Shown: positions 45,358 to 54,109 of the stretch, piece by piece | Numbering within the stretch: position 1 is the stretch's first letter | Layout of the letters: every line of letters begins with the position of its first letter | Origin: Neorhizobium alkalisoli | Lineage (GTDB): Bacteria > Pseudomonadota > Alphaproteobacteria > Rhizobiales > Rhizobiaceae | NCBI RefSeq assembly: GCF_002968635.1 | Contig: NZ_PVBN01000005.1 | Span: 1-64,000, forward strand | Length of the DNA: 64,000 bases | Direction of reading: 5' to 3' | The notes under the pieces: generated by a model | What the model was told of the DNA's origin: nothing | The model's input: the letters and a program-made list of their open reading frames with translations, nothing else | The model's database searches: none | Translations under genes and position numbers: made by a program

Positions 45358-46310
45358 GATTGCGGCCTCCCGTCGGTGCGGTCGATCCTGACGGTCTGCT
45401 GGCGGTCGCCGGCGCCAAGGCGCAGCTCGGCCGCGCCGAACAGCCGGTCGACGATCAGAATGTGTTGATAGATGCGGCTGTTGACGATCTGCGCTTCGCC
45501 CTCGGGACCGATGACGAATATCGGCGGCATCTCGCCCTGCACGATGCCGCGCGGGAACTCGACATAGACGCGGCGGCCGTCGTCATAGACGGCAATCGGC
45601 TTCCAAGGCGGATTGCTGCCGGTCAGGCCATAGCGATAGTTGCGCGCGGCGACGGCCGGAATGACCGGCGTTGCCGGAACGGCCTGACGCCCGCCGCCGG
45701 CCGGCTGCGGATAGGCCCAGGCGACGGCGGGCATGTAGGGCTTCTCGCCGGAACGCAACTCGACCATGTAGGTGCGCCGGTCGGTGGTGATGATGAGATT
45801 GGTGGCGATGTCGGCGCGGGACGGCTTCACCAGCACATGGACGCGCCGGGTCACGCCGGAACCGGATTCCGTATCGCCGATGATCCAGCGGGCGGTATCG
45901 CCGGCCGCAATCGGGCCTGCGCCGGTCAGGCTCTCTCCGGGTTCGAGCGCGATGTCGGTGATCTGGCCGGGCGCGGCATAGACCTGATAGAGCGCACCTT
46001 CGCTCCACGGATAGACCTGAATGGCGTTGAAGTAGCCCTCGCGGCGTGGCTGCACGCGGGCCGCTGCATTTGCGTTATCGACGCGCGCGGTCGGCGTGCC
46101 CGCTGCCTGACCGCCACGCGCGACGGTCCAGGCCGGCGGGATATGCAAAGGCTTCGGCCGGTCGTCCGTCACGCTTACGGGAACGGCAGGCAAAGGCGGC
46201 ACATTGGCGTCGTAGTTGATCTCGGGCGGCCGATTGGTGGCGCAGCCGGCGAGCGCCGTAGCGGAAAGAAACAGGACGGCGACCGTGGATTTGCGGATTG
46301 CGCGGTTCAT
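45354..46310 (-). CDS. trbG: Conjugal transfer protein TrbG (VirB9-like)
   Basis: A 318-residue outer-membrane-complex lipoprotein. The signal peptide ends in a lipobox-like ATALAGCATN. Then comes the VirB9 domain: WSEGALYQVYAAPGQITDIALEPGESL and, near the C-terminus, FVIGPEGEAQIVNSRIYQHILIVDRLFGAAEL. Four-base overlaps with trbF and trbI place it firmly in the trb operon. Confidence 0.92.
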   Translation of the reverse strand: MNRAIRKSTVAVLFLSATALAGCATNRPPEINYDANVPPLPAVPVSVTDDRPKPLHIPPAWTVARGGQAAGTPTARVDNANAAARVQPRREGYFNAIQVYPWSEGALYQVYAAPGQITDIALEPGESLTGAGPIAAGDTARWIIGDTESGSGVTRRVHVLVKPSRADIATNLIITTDRRTYMVELRSGEKPYMPAVAWAYPQPAGGGRQAVPATPVIPAVAARNYRYGLTGSNPPWKPIAVYDDGRRVYVEFPRGIVQGEMPPIFVIGPEGEAQIVNSRIYQHILIVDRLFGAAELRLGAGDRQQTVRIDRTDGRPQS

Positions 46311-46996
46311 TGGCTCATCTCCCGCGACCAGTTGATGGCGTTGACGTAGATGCCGAGCGGATTGACCTTAAGCCGGTCGGCATCGCGCGGCGGCTGAAGC
46401 GCGATGGTCAGGATGGCGGTCCATCGTTCGGTCGTAGCGAGCTTGCCGTCCTCGTAGCGGCGCTCGGTCCAGGCGACGCGGAAGCTATCCGCCGAAGCGC
46501 GGATGACGCTGGAGACTTCGACGGCGACTTGCTGCTTCCCGACCTTGGCGAATGGGTCGTTGGTGCGGGCATAGTCATTGAGCGCGCCGGCACCGCGATC
46601 GGTGGTCCATTCATAGGCGCGAAGCCAGTTCTGGCGGACGATGATCGGGTCCGCCGGAATCGAGCGGACCTGTTCGATGAAGCGGGCGAGATGCCATGCA
46701 ATCTGCGGATCGGTCGGGCGATAGTCGGCGGTCGCCGCCGCGACCGTCTGTGCCTGCCCGAGCCTATCGACCTGCACCACCCAGGGAACGACGGTGCCAC
46801 GCGCCGACTGAATGACGAGTGCAGCAGCGAAGCCCGCCGACAGGATCAGCGAACCGAAGGCCATGTATCGCCAGTTCTTCGCCTGCACGCGGGCCGAGCC
46901 GATGCGCTCGTCCCAGATCTGCGCGGCCTTCTGGTAGGGAGTCTCGGGTTGCGGGGTCTTGCCGTAATGCGCGGCGGGTCGTCTGAAGAGGTTCAT
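46307..46996 (-). CDS. trbF: Conjugal transfer protein TrbF (VirB8-like)
   Basis: A 229-residue VirB8-type inner-membrane protein: a cytoplasmic N-terminus, a membrane span (about 45-63, MAFGSLILSAGFAAALVIQ) and a periplasmic NTF2-like domain with the WRAYEWTTDRGAGALNDYA and ERWTAILTIALQPPRD motifs. It nucleates assembly of the type IV secretion channel. Confidence 0.92.
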   Translation of the reverse strand: MNLFRRPAAHYGKTPQPETPYQKAAQIWDERIGSARVQAKNWRYMAFGSLILSAGFAAALVIQSARGTVVPWVVQVDRLGQAQTVAAATADYRPTDPQIAWHLARFIEQVRSIPADPIIVRQNWLRAYEWTTDRGAGALNDYARTNDPFAKVGKQQVAVEVSSVIRASADSFRVAWTERRYEDGKLATTERWTAILTIALQPPRDADRLKVNPLGIYVNAINWSREMSQ

Positions 46997-48366
46997 GTGC
47001 GGTCACTTTCTGAAAGGTTGACGGAAGAGCCGGAGCCGTGGCTGTCGCCGGAACGGACGGCATGGGCGGTCGCCTGGACGCCATGGCTCAAGGATTGGCC
47101 GCGCTTCATGCGCTTGGCCCAATCGGGAGCGCCGCCGGAGGCAGCGACCGAAGAACTGGCGGATGCGGCGTCATTGGCCGCGTCGGACCCACCGATGGTG
47201 CCGGCGGTCGAAGTCCCGCCGGTCGCACCGAAGCCGGCCTTCACGCCATCGGAGAAGCTGGATTTGACGCTGGCTGTGGCGCGGCGAAGCGGCGACGTCG
47301 CCGCGTTGCCGGTCGTGCTGCCTGCTGCACGGGCGACACCGCTAAGACCTGAAGTCACGCCTGATGCGCCGGACTTACCGAGTGAACCGATACTATATGC
47401 AGCGGAGGCCGCGCCTGCGGCGGTCGCACCGCTGCGGACGGCGGCTGCACCGCCGGACAGGGCCGCGGCTCCGCCCTTCGCTGCCAGCATCGCGCCACCG
47501 CCAGCGGCCAGAGCAGCGCCACCCACGGCAAGGCCGGTGCCGACGGCTGCGCCCGCGCCGAGCTGCGGGCCGCCGGAGACGAGGCCGTTGGCGATGCCAG
47601 GACCGAAGATGCCGAGGCCGACCAGCGAGAGCGCGGCGAGCACGACGGCCATGGCGTCGTCGATGCTCGGGGTCGCCCCTCCGAAGCCGCGCGTGAACTG
47701 GCTGAACAGCGTCGAGCCGATGCCGATGATGACGGCGAGCACCAGAACCTTGATACCGGAGGAGATGACGTTGCCGAGTACACGTTCGGCCATGAAGGCG
47801 GTTTTGCCGAACAGGCCGAACGGGATCAGCACGAAACCCGCCAGCGTCGACAGCTTGAACTCGATCAGCGTGACGAAGAGCTGGATGGCGAGGATGAAGA
47901 ACGCGAGGATCACCAGCGCCCATGCGAAGAGCAGGCAGGCGATCTGGATGAAGTTCTCGAAGAAGGCGACCCAGCCCATCAGGTCGGAGATGGATTCGAG
48001 CAGCGGGCGGGCGGCGTCGAGGCCGGTCTGTGCGACCTTGCCGGGACGCATCAGGTCGGCGGTCGAGAAGCCGGTGCCGCTCGCCTTCAGGCCCAGGCCG
48101 GCGAAGCTGTCGAAGACGATCTTCGCCAGATTGTTCCAGTTGCCGATCAGATAGGCGAAGACGCCGACGAACAGCGTCTTTTTGACCAGGCGCGCGATAA
48201 TGTCGTCATCGGCGCTCCACGACCAGAACAGCGCGGCCAGCGTCACGTCTATGACGATGAGCGTGGTGGCGATGAACGCCACTTCGCCGGAGAGCAGGCC
48301 GAATCCTGAGTCGATGTATCTAGTGAAGGTTCCGAGGAATGTGTCGATGACGCCTGCGCCGCCCAT
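46993..48366 (-). CDS. trbL: Conjugal transfer protein TrbL (VirB6-like)
   Basis: A 457-residue polytopic membrane protein. About six hydrophobic segments lie in residues 25-260, followed by a long Ala/Gly/Ser-rich low-complexity tail of about 180 residues (AALAAGGGAMLAAKGG and so on), typical of TrbL. VirB6-type proteins form the inner-membrane pore. It overlaps trbF by 4 bases. Confidence 0.9.
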   Translation of the reverse strand: MGGAGVIDTFLGTFTRYIDSGFGLLSGEVAFIATTLIVIDVTLAALFWSWSADDDIIARLVKKTLFVGVFAYLIGNWNNLAKIVFDSFAGLGLKASGTGFSTADLMRPGKVAQTGLDAARPLLESISDLMGWVAFFENFIQIACLLFAWALVILAFFILAIQLFVTLIEFKLSTLAGFVLIPFGLFGKTAFMAERVLGNVISSGIKVLVLAVIIGIGSTLFSQFTRGFGGATPSIDDAMAVVLAALSLVGLGIFGPGIANGLVSGGPQLGAGAAVGTGLAVGGAALAAGGGAMLAAKGGAAALSGGAAAVRSGATAAGAASAAYSIGSLGKSGASGVTSGLSGVARAAGSTTGNAATSPLRRATASVKSSFSDGVKAGFGATGGTSTAGTIGGSDAANDAASASSSVAASGGAPDWAKRMKRGQSLSHGVQATAHAVRSGDSHGSGSSVNLSESDRT

Positions 48367-48369
48367 GGC

Positions 48370-48657
48370 TCACCGCCCTTCGCCGGTGGACGGCACGGCC
48401 GGCGCAGTCGTGCGGCCAAGAAAGCGGTCGCGGGTCTCGGCCCAGACACGCAGGCAGTCGGTATCCTCTGCCGCTTTCTGACCAAGCTGCTGGCACCGGC
48501 GCTGGCCCTCGCGCAACGGATCGCCCGAGGGCTCGTGAAGACGCACGGGCGCGGAGGGCGGAGCCTGTTCCTCGCGGGTCATCTCGATTGCCGTCGCGGT
48601 CACTGCGACAGCGACGAATATGATTGCGCCCAGCCGGGCCAGCATCTTGCCATCCAT
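48370..48657 (-). CDS. Putative entry-exclusion protein TrbK-alt
   Basis: A 95-residue protein with one N-terminal membrane anchor (MDGKMLARLGAIIFVAVAVTATAI) and a soluble part containing two Cys (RRCQQLGQKAAEDTDCLRVW). Position between trbJ and trbL and these features match TrbK-alt, which blocks redundant entry of the same element into a cell. The ATG at 48657 is chosen because the anchor starts there. Confidence 0.78.
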   Translation of the reverse strand: MDGKMLARLGAIIFVAVAVTATAIEMTREEQAPPSAPVRLHEPSGDPLREGQRRCQQLGQKAAEDTDCLRVWAETRDRFLGRTTAPAVPSTGEGR

Positions 48658-48667
48658 CGCCCGCGCC

Positions 48668-49435
48668 TCAGTTGCCGTTGTTGAACATCTGCGCGTTGCC
48701 GGGGGTGTAGCCGCTGCTCGGAGTGAGGAAGCGCTGCCGCTGAACACGGCCTTGCTCAGCCGCTGCAGAGCGCTCCGCCTCGGTCAGCGCACCGGCACGG
48801 CCATTGGCGGCGAGCAACGCTACAAGGTCGGAGAGCTGCTGCGACTGAAGAGCGAGAAGCTGATTGCCGACCTGCGTGGCCTGGAGCGCGCCGGTCGCCG
48901 ATTGGCTGCGGCCGACAAGCTCGGACATCTGCGTGCGGTTGGTATCGATGTTGCCCACCGCTCCGGCCTGCACGCGCATCGCGTCCTGCAAGCCGCCCAC
49001 CGTGTTCTGCCAGCGCGACCGTGCATCGGCGACGAGCTGCTGTTGGGTCGCGGACAGCGAGACGTTCCCGTATTTCTGCTGGAACATCTGGTCGATCTGC
49101 TGGACGTTGAAGGCGATGTTCTGCGCTTGCTGCAAGAGCGCTTGCGTCTTCTGGACGGACTGCTGAATCTGCTGGAGCGCCGAGAACGGCAGGCTGGCGA
49201 GGTTCTTCGCCTGATTGATGAGCATCTGCGCTTCGTTCTGAAGCGAGGTGATCTGGTGGGTGATCTGCTCCAGCGTGCGCGCCGCCGTCAGCACGTTTTG
49301 CGCATAGTTCGACGGGTCGAACACGATGATGGCGTGCGCGGGCGTCGCCACCATCGGCGAGATCACGAGCGGCGCGGCCGCGAGCATGGTTGCGGCGAGC
49401 GCCATGGCGCGCGAGCGGAAACGACGGATCATCAT
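48668..49435 (-). CDS. trbJ: Conjugal transfer protein TrbJ (VirB5-like)
   Basis: A 255-residue exported protein. A signal peptide (RSRAMALAATMLAAAPLVI...AHA) is followed by a long alpha-helical coiled domain rich in Gln (QITHQITSLQNEAQMLINQAKNL, QQIQQSVQKTQALLQQAQ). TrbJ/VirB5 proteins form the tip of the transfer pilus. AAGGAG precedes the ATG, which lies two bases after the trbE stop. Confidence 0.9.
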   Translation of the reverse strand: MMIRRFRSRAMALAATMLAAAPLVISPMVATPAHAIIVFDPSNYAQNVLTAARTLEQITHQITSLQNEAQMLINQAKNLASLPFSALQQIQQSVQKTQALLQQAQNIAFNVQQIDQMFQQKYGNVSLSATQQQLVADARSRWQNTVGGLQDAMRVQAGAVGNIDTNRTQMSELVGRSQSATGALQATQVGNQLLALQSQQLSDLVALLAANGRAGALTEAERSAAAEQGRVQRQRFLTPSSGYTPGNAQMFNNGN

Positions 49436-49437
49436 GG

Positions 49438-51876
49438 TCAGGACTCCTTTGCTGCGGTGGGAAAAGTCGGGATGAGGTCGGCCGCCCATCCGGCGTCGCG
49501 GGCGCGAAGCCATGCGGCGAGGAAACCTTCGCGCCCATGTTCGGCGACGAGGTTCGCGATCAGGGTCTGGTCGGATTTGGAGGATGCTGCGCAGAGCGCG
49601 AGGCCGACTTCGGACAGACCCAGCTCGAACAGCCGGTTGCCGCGCCGCGACTGGCAATAATAATCCCGCTTGGGCGTCGCTCGCGCCAGGATCTCGATCT
49701 GGCGATCGTTGAGGCCGAAGCGGCGATAAATCGCCGTGATCTGCGGTTCGATCGCGCGTTCGTTCGGCAGCAAGAGCCGCGTCGGGCAGCTTTCGATGAT
49801 GGCCGGCGCGATGCTCGAATTGTCGATGTCGCTGAGCGACTGTGTGGCGAAGATGACGGACGCGTTCTTCTTGCGCAGCGTCTTCAGCCATTCGCGGAGC
49901 TGGCCGGCGAAGCCGTCATCATCGAGAGCGAGCCAGCCTTCGTCGATGATGAGCAGCGTAGGGCGGCCGTCGAGCCGGTCGCCGATCCGGTGGAAGAGAT
50001 AGGCGAGCACGGCGGGCGCGGCCCCTGTGCCGACCAGCCCCTCGATCTCGAACGCCTGCACGTCGGCGCTGCCCAGATGTTCGGCCTCGGCATCGAGCAG
50101 CCGGCCATAGGCTCCGCCGACGCAATAGGGCCGGAGCGCCTGCTTGATGTCGTTGGACTGGAGCAGGACCGCGAAGCCGGTGATGGTGCGCTCTTCGACC
50201 GGCGCGGATGCGAGCGAGGTCAGCGCCGTCCAGATATGCTCCTTCACTTCCGGCGTGATCGTGATGCCCTCGCGCATCAGGATCGCCACGACCCAGTCAG
50301 CCGCCCAGGCGCGTTCATAGGTGTCGCGGATGCGGGCAAGTGGCTGGAGCGAGACCGAACCGTCGGAGCCTTCGGTCAACCCGCCGCCGAGATCGTGCCA
50401 GTCGCCGCCCATGGCGAGCGCGGCAGCGCGGATCGAACCGCCGAAGTCGAACGCGAAGACCTGGGCGCGTTCGTAGCGCCGGAACTGCAAGGCCATGAGC
50501 GCGAGCAGCACGGACTTGCCTGCGCCGGTCGGGCCGACGACCAGCGTATGGCCGACGTCTCCGACATGAAGGGATAACCGGAACGGGGTCGAGCCTTCGG
50601 TCTTGCCATACAGCAAGGGGGGCGCACCGAAATGCTCGTCCCGTTCCGGCCCCGCCCACACGGCGCTCAGGGGGATCATGTGGGCGAGATTCAAGGTGCT
50701 GATGGGCGGCTGGCGGACATTGGCGTAGGCATGTCCGGGGAGCGAGCCGAGCCAGGCATCGACGGCATTGACACCTTCGACCATGGCCGTGAAATCGCGG
50801 CCCTGAATGACCTTCTCGACCAGCCGCAGCTTCTCGTCGGCGAGACGCGGATCGGCATCCCAGACCGTGATCGTCGCCGTGACATAGGCCATGCCGGCGA
50901 CATCTTGCCCAAGTTCCTGCAAGGCCATGTCGGCGTCGGCCGCCTTGTTCGCGGCGTCGGTATCGACGAGCGCCGACGCCTCGTTGGTCATGACTTCCTT
51001 GAGGATCGCGGCGATGGACTTGCGCTTGGCGAACCACTGGCGGCGGATTTTGGTGACGAGCTTGGTTGCGTCGGTCTTGTCGAGCAGGATCGCGCGGGTG
51101 GACCAGCGATATGGGAACGCGAGCCGGTTGAGATCATCGAGCAGGCCGGGCGTCGTCGCGGTCGGAAAGCCGATGATGGTGAGGATGCGCAGATGTTCGC
51201 TGCCAAGACGCGGTTCGAGCCCGCCGGTCAGCGGCTGATCGGCGAGCAGCGCATCCAGATAGATCGGCGTCTCCGGGACGCGCACGCGATACCGGTTGGT
51301 CGAGACGGTCGAATGCAGATAGGTCAGCGTCTCGCCGTCATCGAGCCAGTCGCACTCGGGCATGAAGCCGTCGAGCAGCGCCAGCACGCGGTCGGTGCGA
51401 TCGGTGAAGGCACGCAGGATCTCATGCGGATCGACGCCGCTGCGCTCGCGGCCCTCGTAGAGCCAAGTTTCGGCGCGCGCGGCTTCCTCGGCCGGCGGCA
51501 GATAGAGGAAGGTCAGAAAATAGCCCGACACGAAATGCGCGCCGGCTTCCTCGAAATCGGCCTTGCGCTCGGCATCGACCAGGCCGGACGCCGGATCGGG
51601 AAAGGTGCTGTCGGGATAGGTCGCGGCCTCGGAGCGTTGCGCCTCGACAAAAATGCTCCAACCGGAGCCGAGACGGCGGAAGGCGTTGTTGATGCGACCG
51701 GCGACAGCAACCAGCTCGGCGGCGACGGCGCTATCGAGATCGGGACCGCGAAAGCGCGCTGTGCGCTGAAAGCTGCCGTCCTTGTTGAGTACGACGCCTT
51801 CGGCGGCGAGCGCGACCCAGGGCAGATAGTCGGCAAGGCGGCTGGCGGTGCGGCGATATTCGGCGAGGTTCATCAT
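49438..51876 (-). CDS. trbE: Conjugal transfer ATPase TrbE (VirB4-like)
   Basis: An 812-residue VirB4-type ATPase that powers pilus and channel assembly. It begins MMNLAEYRRTASRLADYLPW (ATG at 51876; an open frame upstream is leader). Walker A is VGPTGAGKSVLLALM (about residue 455), Walker B is TLLIIDEGWLALD (about 665), and the C-terminal FATQSLSDI motif comes shortly after. Length is typical for the family. Confidence 0.93.
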   Translation of the reverse strand: MMNLAEYRRTASRLADYLPWVALAAEGVVLNKDGSFQRTARFRGPDLDSAVAAELVAVAGRINNAFRRLGSGWSIFVEAQRSEAATYPDSTFPDPASGLVDAERKADFEEAGAHFVSGYFLTFLYLPPAEEAARAETWLYEGRERSGVDPHEILRAFTDRTDRVLALLDGFMPECDWLDDGETLTYLHSTVSTNRYRVRVPETPIYLDALLADQPLTGGLEPRLGSEHLRILTIIGFPTATTPGLLDDLNRLAFPYRWSTRAILLDKTDATKLVTKIRRQWFAKRKSIAAILKEVMTNEASALVDTDAANKAADADMALQELGQDVAGMAYVTATITVWDADPRLADEKLRLVEKVIQGRDFTAMVEGVNAVDAWLGSLPGHAYANVRQPPISTLNLAHMIPLSAVWAGPERDEHFGAPPLLYGKTEGSTPFRLSLHVGDVGHTLVVGPTGAGKSVLLALMALQFRRYERAQVFAFDFGGSIRAAALAMGGDWHDLGGGLTEGSDGSVSLQPLARIRDTYERAWAADWVVAILMREGITITPEVKEHIWTALTSLASAPVEERTITGFAVLLQSNDIKQALRPYCVGGAYGRLLDAEAEHLGSADVQAFEIEGLVGTGAAPAVLAYLFHRIGDRLDGRPTLLIIDEGWLALDDDGFAGQLREWLKTLRKKNASVIFATQSLSDIDNSSIAPAIIESCPTRLLLPNERAIEPQITAIYRRFGLNDRQIEILARATPKRDYYCQSRRGNRLFELGLSEVGLALCAASSKSDQTLIANLVAEHGREGFLAAWLRARDAGWAADLIPTFPTAAKES

Positions 51877-51889
51877 GCTTGCGCCTCCC

Positions 51890-52168
51890 TCAAACCGACA
51901 GATGACCGGGAATGCGCAGATGCCGGCGCCCGACCTCCACGAAGAGCGGATCGCGCTTGGCGGCCCAGACCGCCGCGAAATGGCCGACGACCCAGATGAG
52001 GAGGCCGACCAGCCAGAGACGCAGGCCGAGGCCGACGGCCCCGGCCAGCGTCCCGTTGAGGATCGCGATGGAACGCGGCGCACCGCCGAGCAGGATGTGC
52101 TCGGTCAGCGCGCGGTGAACCGGGACGGTAAATCCCGGCACGTCCAGTTGCTCGAACGCGACCGCCAT
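51890..52168 (-). CDS. trbD: Conjugal transfer protein TrbD (VirB3-like)
   Basis: A 92-residue inner-membrane protein with two close hydrophobic spans (about 33-70, ILNGTLAGAVGLGLRLWLVGLLIWVVGHF) and the PVHRALTEHILLGGAPR N-terminus. It partners with TrbE/VirB4. Its start overlaps the trbC stop (TAATG). Confidence 0.88.
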   Translation of the reverse strand: MAVAFEQLDVPGFTVPVHRALTEHILLGGAPRSIAILNGTLAGAVGLGLRLWLVGLLIWVVGHFAAVWAAKRDPLFVEVGRRHLRIPGHLSV

Positions 52169-52500
52169 TAGACGAGCGCCCCGCCGCCGAACGAGAAGAA
52201 CGACAGGAAGAAGCTCGACGCCGCGAAGGCGATCGACAGGCCGAAGACGATCTGGATCAGCTTGCGGAAGCCGCCCGACGTGTCGCCGAAGGCGAGCGCC
52301 AGGCCCGTCGCGATGATGATGATGACCGCGATAATCTTGGCGACGGGGCCTTCGATCGACTGGAGGATTTTCTGGAGCGGTGCTTCCCACGGCATGGAGG
52401 AGCCGGAGGCATGGGCGGCGGGAGCGAGGACGAGATTGACGTAGGCGACGGCAGCGACCGTCGCGACGGTACGGCGCACGCGCATGGGGATACGGATCAT
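52168..52500 (-). CDS. trbC: Conjugal transfer pilin TrbC (VirB2-like)
   Basis: A 110-residue prepilin. A signal peptide (TVATVAAVAYVNLVLAPAAHA) is followed by two membrane spans (AKIIAVIIIIATGLALAF and IQIVFGLSIAFAASSFFLSF), the VirB2/TrbC pilin layout. In related systems the mature protein is cyclised by a TraF peptidase; that gene is not in this window. It overlaps trbB by 4 bases. Confidence 0.88.
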   Translation of the reverse strand: MIRIPMRVRRTVATVAAVAYVNLVLAPAAHASGSSMPWEAPLQKILQSIEGPVAKIIAVIIIIATGLALAFGDTSGGFRKLIQIVFGLSIAFAASSFFLSFFSFGGGALV

Positions 52501-53492
52501 GAGGGTTCTCCTGTGCTGGTGGGGGTGGCCAAAGGGCTGGGGTGCGTGATGCGGTAGTCACCGTCCGGCCCGAGCCCTTCGACACGGGCGAGTTCGGCGA
52601 GTCGGCGCGCGGACCCGCGGCCGGAGAGAACGGCAACAAGGTCGATGGTCTCGGCGATCAGGGCGCGCGGGACCGTGACGACGGCTTCCTGGATGAGCTG
52701 TTCGAGCCGGCGCAGCGCCCCGATGCCGGTTCCGGCATGGATGGTGCCGACGCCGCCGGGATGGCCGGTGCCCCAGGCTTTGAGGAGATCGAGCGCTTCG
52801 GCGCCGCGCACCTCGCCGACCGGGATGCGGTCGGGGCGCAGGCGCAGCGAGGAGCGCACGAGATCGGAGAGCGTGGCGACGCCATCCTTGGTCCGCATGG
52901 AAACGAGGTTGGGCGCGGTGCATTGCAGCTCGCGCGTGTCCTCGATGATGACGACGCGATCGGCGGTCTTCGCCACTTCGGCGAGAAGCGCATTGGTCAG
53001 CGTGGTCTTGCCGGTGGAGGTGCCGCCCGCGACGAGGATGTTGGCGCGCGCTGCGACGGCTTCGCGCAGCGTCACGGCCTGATCGGCGCGCATGATCCCG
53101 GCGGCCACATAGTCGTCGAGCGTGAAGACGGCGACGGCGGGCTTGCGGATGGCGAAGGCTGGCGATGCGACGACGGGAGGAAGAAGCCCCTCGAACCGCT
53201 CGCCGGTCTCGGGCAGTTCGGCCGAGACGCGCGGGCTTCGGGCGTGAACCTCCGCGCCGACATGATGGGCGACCAGGCGCACGATGCGTTCGCCATCGGC
53301 GGGCGACAGGACTTCGCCGGTGTCGGACAGTCCGTCGGAGAGCCGGTCGATCCAGATGCGCCCATCGGGGTTCAGCATCACCTCGACGACGGCGGGGTCT
53401 TCCAGAAAGCGTGCGATAGCCGGGCCGAGCGCCGTGCGGAGCATTCGCGCGCCGCGCTGGATCGCCTCCGGTTTCTGGTGAGAAGAAGTCAT
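52497..53492 (-). CDS. trbB: Conjugal transfer ATPase TrbB (VirB11-like)
   Basis: A 331-residue hexameric secretion ATPase. It has a Walker [18 protein letters not shown] (about residue 154), an ASP-box-like [14 protein letters not shown], Walker-B-region [19 protein letters not shown] and the [13 protein letters not shown] motif. It opens the trbBCDEJ-KLFGI cluster, read on the minus strand. Confidence 0.93.
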   Translation of the reverse strand: MTSSHQKPEAIQRGARMLRTALGPAIARFLEDPAVVEVMLNPDGRIWIDRLSDGLSDTGEVLSPADGERIVRLVAHHVGAEVHARSPRVSAELPETGERFEGLLPPVVASPAFAIRKPAVAVFTLDDYVAAGIMRADQAVTLREAVAARANILVAGGTSTGKTTLTNALLAEVAKTADRVVIIEDTRELQCTAPNLVSMRTKDGVATLSDLVRSSLRLRPDRIPVGEVRGAEALDLLKAWGTGHPGGVGTIHAGTGIGALRRLEQLIQEAVVTVPRALIAETIDLVAVLSGRGSARRLAELARVEGLGPDGDYRITHPSPLATPTSTGEPS

Positions 53493-53608
53493 GCCATCCC
53501 CAAATTCGGAAGGGGACGCAACAGACAGTTCCCCGATCGGGGATGATTAAAAGAGCTCGAAATCGGGCCTGTTCAACAAGTATCGAGAGCCGTGCGGCGG
53601 TCGACGGC

Positions 53609-53631
53609 TATCGGCGGTGAATAGGACGGGT
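53609..53631. repeat. 23-base direct repeat, copy 1 (between CopG and trbB genes)
   Basis: TATCGGCGGTGAATAGGACG plus GGT. A copy with a single mismatch lies at 56189-56211, downstream of the LysR gene and upstream of traG. Copy 1 starts 4 bases beyond the CopG-type stop on the minus strand, about 120 bases before the trbB start. The paired placement suggests a shared regulator-binding or terminator-like site for the transfer genes. Confidence 0.6.
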
Positions 53632-53634
53632 CGA

Positions 53635-54099
53635 TTATTCTTGCGGTACGCCGTTCGTATCTTTCTGGTCTGTTGCCGGACCTTCGGGGATGGACTCGAC
53701 GTCGCGCGAAAGCTCTTTCAGGAACCTGTCGCCGCTCGCCAGACGGCGGCCGAGATTCTGCATGAAGCCCTCGAACCGCTCGGCGCCTTTCGCGCGTGCG
53801 GCGGCCTGAGCGTCCTCCGGCAGCGGCGGCGTAGAGGAGAGCCAGATCAGGACGAAGAGCGAGAGCGTCTCGCCGAGCACGGCGAGATCTTCGTCGAGCG
53901 TGCCGATCTGGCGGCCGAGCTTGTCGAGGCGGCGCGACATGGCCGCCTCCAGCTTCTCGGTCGTGTCGCCGGAGAGGAACGACGCGACGGCGGCCTCCAC
54001 GATGGCCGATGCCGAGACCTTGCGGCGCATCGCGAGAGCATCGACCTGTTTGAGCAAAGCCGGATCGAAATAGACATTCCTGCGGGTGCGGGTCGGCAT
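53635..54099 (-). CDS. CopG/ribbon-helix-helix regulator of transfer
   Basis: A 154-residue protein with an N-terminal ribbon-helix-helix DNA-binding motif (MPTRTRRNVYFDPALLKQVDALAMRRKVSASAIVEAAV), then a helical region and one hydrophobic segment (LGETLSLFVLIWLSS, about 85-99). This CopG-like gene is standard between traG and trbB in this ICE family. It probably regulates the trb operon. Confidence 0.85.
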   Translation of the reverse strand: MPTRTRRNVYFDPALLKQVDALAMRRKVSASAIVEAAVASFLSGDTTEKLEAAMSRRLDKLGRQIGTLDEDLAVLGETLSLFVLIWLSSTPPLPEDAQAAARAKGAERFEGFMQNLGRRLASGDRFLKELSRDVESIPEGPATDQKDTNGVPQE

Positions 54100-54109
54100 G
54101 GCGCGGTCC

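Noticed and set aside
46298..48154. Plus-strand ORF of 618 codons across trbF-trbL
   Set aside because: Antisense of the Ala/Gly-rich trbL tail, which yields Ala/Pro-rich nonsense; the trb genes on the other strand have clear motifs and 4-base overlaps.
50632..51999. Plus-strand ORF of 455 codons opposite trbE
   Set aside because: Shadow of trbE, no motifs.
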